DNA of 64,000 nucleotides, from assembly GCA_011800155.1 (NCBI GenBank), contig CM022374.1:744001-808000 (forward strand). Direction: 5' to 3'. The notes beneath the pieces are model-generated. The model ran no database searches. It saw only the letters and a list, made by a program, of their open reading frames with translations, and was not told the DNA's origin. Below are positions 59,178 to 64,000 of this stretch, in pieces. The DNA comes from Flammulina velutipes. Taxonomy: Eukaryota; Basidiomycota; Agaricomycetes; Agaricales; Physalacriaceae. The position numbers were made by a program, and so were the translations under genes. The stretch's first letter is position 1. Each line of letters starts with the position of its first letter.

Positions 59178-61125
59178 TTATTGGGTATCTTTGATTTCCC
59201 TCGAAGGAGGTGTCGGAGAAGCAGGGGGAATAGGCGTCACTGGCATACTGGGGTCAAACGTTCTCCTCTTCTGCCAAAATCCAGCATTTGGCCCATTGGT
59301 AACGAACGCCAGCGCCCATCGAGACAGACCGCGTAACGAATCAGGTTTGTGTATCGCTGTCGTAACCAGCGATGAGAGGGATAGTACGAAGACAATCCTA
59401 TGAGATCATGAGAAACCTATGAATGATATAAAACATAAACATAAACATACCTCTCGAGGGCAAGAACGCCACGATGCCCACTACGGACGAGCGACTCCGG
59501 TAGCAGAGTTCGCAGGGCCCTCGGCAGCACATACATAGCCATCTCACCACGTCGCCTGGGGTGCTCAATCCAAATACTGCTGCCACACGCGAGGCTGCCC
59601 GCCAACACGCACCCAAACGGTCCATCCCAAAAGTCGTGCGACACGAACGGTAAAGCACGAGCCAACACAAGAGTCCGTGTTAAGCAAACTGTATACCAAT
59701 ACGCCGCGACAAAAGTCGACAGGAAAGATGCGCTTCGTATTGAACACATCAATGTCCTTAGGATACGATGCGGGCGCAACAGGATGTGAGGTTTTGTGAG
59801 GAGAGGGGGGATGAAATGGACGGGAAGGTATATGAGCAGCGCCTGAGCAAATGCCTTGACCAGACGCAACGACGCGTTTGCCGTACAACTGTGTTCCAAG
59901 CCTATACCGGATCCGATCCCACCATGTACGAGTTCGCATGGTAAGCCACCCAATCCCGGTCGACTGGTGACGCCTATGCGATCCCAGATCGCGTTCGCTG
60001 CACGTCCACCCCGAGCAGGGAGTGCTGCAGGGTTACCCCACACCGCAGGGTGTCCAAGATCATTGCTCGCCGCTTCGAGCAGTGTGCCATGGTCCACGGA
60101 GCCATTTATATACGACCACTGTTTGGTACGAATGAGCTGAAGAGTCTTAAGGACGCGTCCGTCGAGGTTCGCCAGAGCTCCAATCCACCGGACGTAGGAA
60201 CGCGGAAGTCTGTTAGCTATTGAGAGGGATTTGCAACAGCGAAGACAATAACGTACTTCGTGGGCTCGTAGAAAAAGCACCACATGATGCTATGTCCAAA
60301 ATCAGACTTGACCGGCTAACAGGAGAAGGCGACTTACCGAGCACTACATGCCCAAAACACCAAGCCATCGATGCGAGTGGTTAGGATGTCTATCTTTTCT
60401 TGGTGAACTTGTTTGTGCTGTTCCTTGAGCAACCGCTGACGGATAGCCTCTGGTTTTGGTTGTACACCCAACTTGGAAGAAGCGGTGCGGTCGCGAACGT
60501 GAGACGTGCGATGGAAGACGAACGACTGGGTAAGCGCATCCGCGGCTCTGACAAAGAGGAGGAGGGTAAGGTCAAGGGTGCGGGATGGTTTTGGCTCTTT
60601 CAAGAGAATGAAACGATGGCGGCCGGTTTGGAGGAGGACGATGGCGATAGCAGATGTTATGGAATGTGAGATAAATGTCCTTTGTGCGTCCGTAAGCCCT
60701 AACGAGTCCAGCCATTGTCGTAAGCGATTCAAGACGCGTTTGTAGGGTGGCGCGTCTTTAGGTGAAGGTCGTGATTCTTGCAGTGCATCCCATAGTGCTT
60801 TCAATGTAGAGCCACCACCGATGGCGACTGTAACAGCGAAAGCAAATCCTCCGAGGCCGATTTCTCGCTTCAACAGACGCCGAAGAGCAGCAAGTTGGGT
60901 ATTTGACGGTTTCCGCGCTGTTGCGAGTGTTGTTATCAACGGGGTAAGGCCTGGGGCAAGAGCAAGCGACAGAGCAAGGCCATATGTCCTCAAAGATACC
61001 TGTGCAGGATGGCTGGGATCCTCTGGAAGAGAAGGAATCTCGAATCGCATGAAGAAGATGAAGGGCAGAGCTGGCAGGCCGGCACATTCCACGTGATATT
61101 CGATGCGTTCACACGTTCCACTCAT
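59178..61125 (-). CDS. TMEM135 / PMP52-like peroxisomal membrane protein
   Basis: Large multi-helix membrane protein of the TMEM135/PMP52 family, associated with peroxisomes and, in animals, mitochondrial dynamics. The ATG at 61125 begins MSGTCERIEYHVECAGLPAL. Exon 1 has helices TYGLALSLALAPGLTPLITT, IGLGGFAFAVTVAIGG and ISHSITSAIAIVLLQTG, then DLTLLLFVRAADALTQS and RIDGLVFWACSAR. The next exon has RLPRSYVRWIGALANLD, KQWSYINGSVDHGTLL, GVTSRPGLGGLPCELVHGG, SCTANASLRLVKAFAQALL and VHFIPPLLTKPH. The TMEM135 motif follows: LRSASFLSTFVAAYW-type RSASFLSTFVAAYWYTVCLT, HDFWDGPFGCVLAGSL and GEMAMYVLPRALRTL. The last exon (IVFVLSLSSLVTTAIHKPDS) ends at 59178. About 615 residues. Confidence 0.88.
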
Positions 61126-61742
61126 TTCCCGGACGTCCCTTACCAGCTCACCGCCAAGTTACGCTCATCTCAAACTATGTATCCAAGAAATACTTGCTCT
61201 CAAACTTCCAACGCGACGCTAGACCTATGCCTACGACTATCCTACTATCTGGCATTCCCGTCAAAATCCTTGTCTGGCAATATGATCCTTTAGGCCAGAT
61301 GTCTTCTGTTGGTTCCTATCGATGTCTATAAACGTATTTGGTTACTAGAAGCTTTCGGAAACATAGAAATTTCCCATCCCCTCGTGCACACGATCAACTC
61401 TATCAACTCATGGTGCTTTAGATGCCACTGCTACCGCGTACGAGCATCACCCCTCCCTCGTGATGGTTTATTTTCTGCATGTCTACGCTATAGCTACCAG
61501 CGGGCCGTCAAAAAGCGACACGCGACTGAGTCTAACAGACGTACCAACTCGGTTAAAAGATGGTAAAGCTTCGGTCTCTATTTTGCAGTAAGCAATCCGC
61601 CAATGAACGAACATGCACGATGCTAGTGCCACACGTATTCCGGACCGCCAGAGGTCCGGTAGAAATGCCACAGAGCCTCCTGCGCTGCTATAAAATCGAC
61701 GACCTCGTCTTCATGTTCTCCAGGTTCTCTAGCTAGTCAACC
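61126..61742. other. Divergent spacer
   Basis: Shared upstream region of the TMEM135-like gene (minus) and the pectate lyase (plus). No gene supported; open frames at 61309-61566 and 61483-61671 have no recognisable content. Confidence 0.5.
61689..61695 (+). promoter_or_regulatory. TATA box of the pectate lyase gene
   Basis: TATAAAA in GCTGCTATAAAATCG, 48 bases before the ATG at 61743, as expected for a strongly inducible secreted enzyme gene. Confidence 0.6.
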
Positions 61743-62974
61743 ATGATCTCCCAGACCATCCTCGCTCTTGCTCTTGCTGCTGCCACCGTCTCTGCCAACC
61801 CAACGTGAGTGTTCCCTCCCTTTGATTGCCCAAATGACGAACGTTATCCTAGTGGTGTGCATTTGGAAGGCCGCGCTGCCACCAATGTCTTCCCGACTCC
61901 TCCTACCACGAGCCACCTGAGCGCTCCCATTAGGGTTCTCGCTGGCAAGACGTTTACACCTCCCCAGCCATACACCCGCTACGACCGTGGCTCTGGTGCA
62001 TGCAGCGAGCAAGCGGAAGGCGGCGACGCCGATGCCGTATTCTTGCTCGAAGAAGGCGCCACTCTCAGCCGCGTCGTCATCGGGAAGGACCAGGCAGAAG
62101 GCATTCACTGCTTAGGTTAATACATATGCTCATGCCAGCTATAATTAACTAATCATTCTCAAGGCTCTTGCACCATCGAATACGTCTTTTTCGAGGTAAT
62201 CAGATAAGCTTGTTTCCCATGAGGTTTTGTTAACAACTTCCATAGGATGTATGCGAGGATGCTATCACGATCAAACAGAGCTCTGGGACTTCCCGTATTA
62301 ATTATGGTGGCGTATGTCCTTTTTGTTGTCAACCAAATAATGTTCTGAACAACGTTCCTAGGCCAAGAAGGCCAGCGACAAGGTCGTGCAGCATAACGGC
62401 GGTGGAACAGTCATCATCAATTCGGTATGCTTTCAATCTGCAGTGCTATGTAAAACTGACATGTTTCCGGTTGTAGTTCTACGTCGAGGACTTTGGAAAG
62501 CTCTACCGTAGCGTGGGTCACGATCTCTTCACTTGAAGAAGTCGTTTTTTGACTTGACCTAGTGCGGTAACTGCGGAACCCAATACAAGCGCACCGTACA
62601 AGTCAACGATGTCTGGGCTGTGGACGGAAGTTCCTTGGTTGGGATCAACTCGTGAGTCCAGTTGATTCTTTCCTGTGCATGCTCTTAACCCCATCATCGG
62701 TAGGAATTACGGAGAGTAAGATTTTCTGATTCACTCACTATAAATAGCAGCTGACCTTACTTCAACAAAGTACCGCAACTATTAGGACTACCAAGGTTGA
62801 CTCTGTCAAAGATATCTGCATCCGATATGAAGGAAACAGCAGCGGAAAGGAGCCTTCTCAGCTCGGAAAGGGCCCCGACAGTACCGTGAGTTCTGTTATT
62901 CTTTTGTGGCGACCAGTGCTGAAATCGTAACGCAGTACTGTAAATATACGACTTCTGACATTACGGTTCTGTAA
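61743..62974 (+). CDS. Secreted pectate lyase, family PL3
   Basis: Extracellular pectate lyase cleaving homogalacturonan by calcium-dependent beta-elimination. The ATG at 61743 begins a signal peptide, MISQTILALALAAATVSA. The mature enzyme is spread over about nine exons. Family motifs: YTRYDRGSGACSEQAEGGDA, DAVFLLEEGATLSRVVIGKD, QAEGIHCLG|SCTIEYVFFE|DVCEDA, NGGGTVIINSFYVEDFGKLY, RSCGNCGTQYKRTVQV and VGINSNYGD. The last exon encodes KEPSQLGKGPDST and ends CKYTTSDITVL at 62974. About 250 residues with paired cysteines throughout, normal for PL3. Indicates a lifestyle in contact with plant material, living or dead. Confidence 0.9.
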
Positions 62975-63156
62975 ACACTTGAAAAAAAATTGCTGTATTT
63001 TCTATTTCTGTACCTATGATTGTATCTTGTTGAATCAAGAATTGGGTTCGAGTTGTAAAATCATTTTTGACGCCACCGAACTTGATTGAGGTGTTTGGAT
63101 CAGTGTTTGCCGGCAAAGCCGCGAGCACAGCCACCAAGGCTTCTCCAACTTGTACC

Positions 63157-64000
63157 ATGAACTCACCAAAACGTCCTGCGTCGCCGTCGCCTGGCTCGGA
63201 TTCCAAGCGCAGCAAGCTCTCTGAATCTGACAAGTTCCAAGGAGCGCTACCAGTCGACCCCGACAATGCGCTCGGCAAGCGCAACGAAGTGGACCCAATT
63301 CCATCTGGCGAAATTGGGAACCTGCCCAGCGAAGAGGGCGCCGGTGAATCTTCAGCACGCGCACGTGCGCAGGACGACGACGACGATGGCGGAGATATAT
63401 CGATGGGAGAGGAAGACGGCGACTCTGCTGACGAAGGCGACGAGGAGGACGCAGCAGCGCTGGAGGCTACGCGCCTCCGTCTCGAAGAGCAGGCAAGAAA
63501 ATACCTGGCAGCGCAGACGCACGAAATCATTATTCCCTCGTACTCTGCGTGGTTCGACATGGCCAAGATCCACGTCGTCGAGCGAAGGGCGCTTCCCGAG
63601 TTTTTCAACTCGCGAAACCGGTCAAAGACGCCTGCAATTTACAAGGACTATCGGGACTTTATGATCAACACGTATCGTCTTCGCCCCATGGAATACCTAA
63701 CTGTCACTGCCTGCCGCCGGAATTTGGCTGGCGATGTCTGCGCCATCATGCGCGTCCACGCGTTTCTCGAGCAATGGGGGCTTATTAACTACCAGGTCCG
63801 TTCTTGTCTTGGCATCCATACCTTTTTACTTAGTCCTTTCAGATTGACCCCGAAGCCCGTCCCGCTGCACTAGTACCACCATTCACAGGCCACTTCCGCC
63901 TCATCCTCGATACTCCTCGCGGCCTCCAATCCTTACATCCCGGAACACGTCCCAGTACGCACCCCGGGAATGTCCCAATCAATGGCGCACAAAGAGCCTC
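63157..64000 (+). CDS. SWIRM-domain subunit of SWI/SNF or RSC (3' end outside window)
   Basis: Homologue of yeast Swi3/Rsc8 (SMARCC), a scaffold subunit of chromatin remodellers. The ATG at 63157 starts [20 protein letters not shown], a basic Ser/Pro-rich leader with a likely nuclear signal, then an acidic stretch ([20 protein letters not shown]). The SWIRM domain begins [20 protein letters not shown], with [40 protein letters not shown] and [13 protein letters not shown]. An intron (about 63796-63841) leads to [20 protein letters not shown]. The window ends in the loop after SWIRM, before the expected SANT and coiled-coil parts. Confidence 0.9.

Overview
The window is nuclear DNA from a filamentous basidiomycete, most likely an agaricomycete. 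Evidence for this is the dense packing of genes with many 45-60 nt GT-AG introns and the typical agaricomycete families: a DUF6534-type membrane protein, BTB and F-box/LRR proteins, kinase-like proteins with the degenerate DFE motif, a PMP52/TMEM135 protein and a family 3 pectate lyase. A Ty1/copia retrotransposon is also present. There are no bacterial features, rRNA genes or CRISPR arrays. Exon joins below were worked out by eye from splice motifs and reading frame.

Layout. 0-9 kb: end of a kinase-like gene, a seven-helix membrane protein, an AT-hook/Myb-like regulator, a three-repeat protein and the Fe-S assembly factor CIA1. 9-18.6 kb: a fused dethiobiotin synthetase/DAPA aminotransferase (biotin), a BTB protein, an unrecognised gene and the ARG5,6-type acetylglutamate kinase/reductase (arginine). 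18.7-22.8 kb: four copies of an unrecognised short multi-exon gene, two intact and two broken. 23-24.6 kb: an intact paralogue of the first kinase-like gene and a decayed second copy of its tail.

25-35 kb is a nested insertion zone. A copia element with apparently identical 221-bp LTRs and an ACTAC target duplication sits in an exon of a small gene. A 717-bp hAT-like element with an 8-bp duplication and an internal tRNA-like module sits inside the copia ORF. A 2.8-kb fold-back element with 1.2-kb arms and a 7-bp duplication sits in a later intron of the same small gene.

35-64 kb is mostly conserved genes: a kinase-like unknown, an F-box/LRR protein, trimethyllysine dioxygenase (carnitine), an SRPK-like kinase with a frame break, a peroxisomal SCP2 protein ending in AKL, a SERINC/TMS1 protein, homoaconitase LYS4 (lysine), an APH-fold protein, two quinone-oxidoreductase paralogues (one a pseudogene), an MFS transporter, the mitochondrial dynamin MGM1, a RAD51 paralogue, a DapA-family aldolase, a PMP52/TMEM135 protein, a secreted pectate lyase, and the start of a SWI3/RSC8 SWIRM protein running off the end.

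Metabolic theme: biotin, arginine, lysine and carnitine synthesis, mitochondrial fusion and peroxisomal functions occur in the window, but mixed orientation and shared intergenic gaps show no operon-like cluster.
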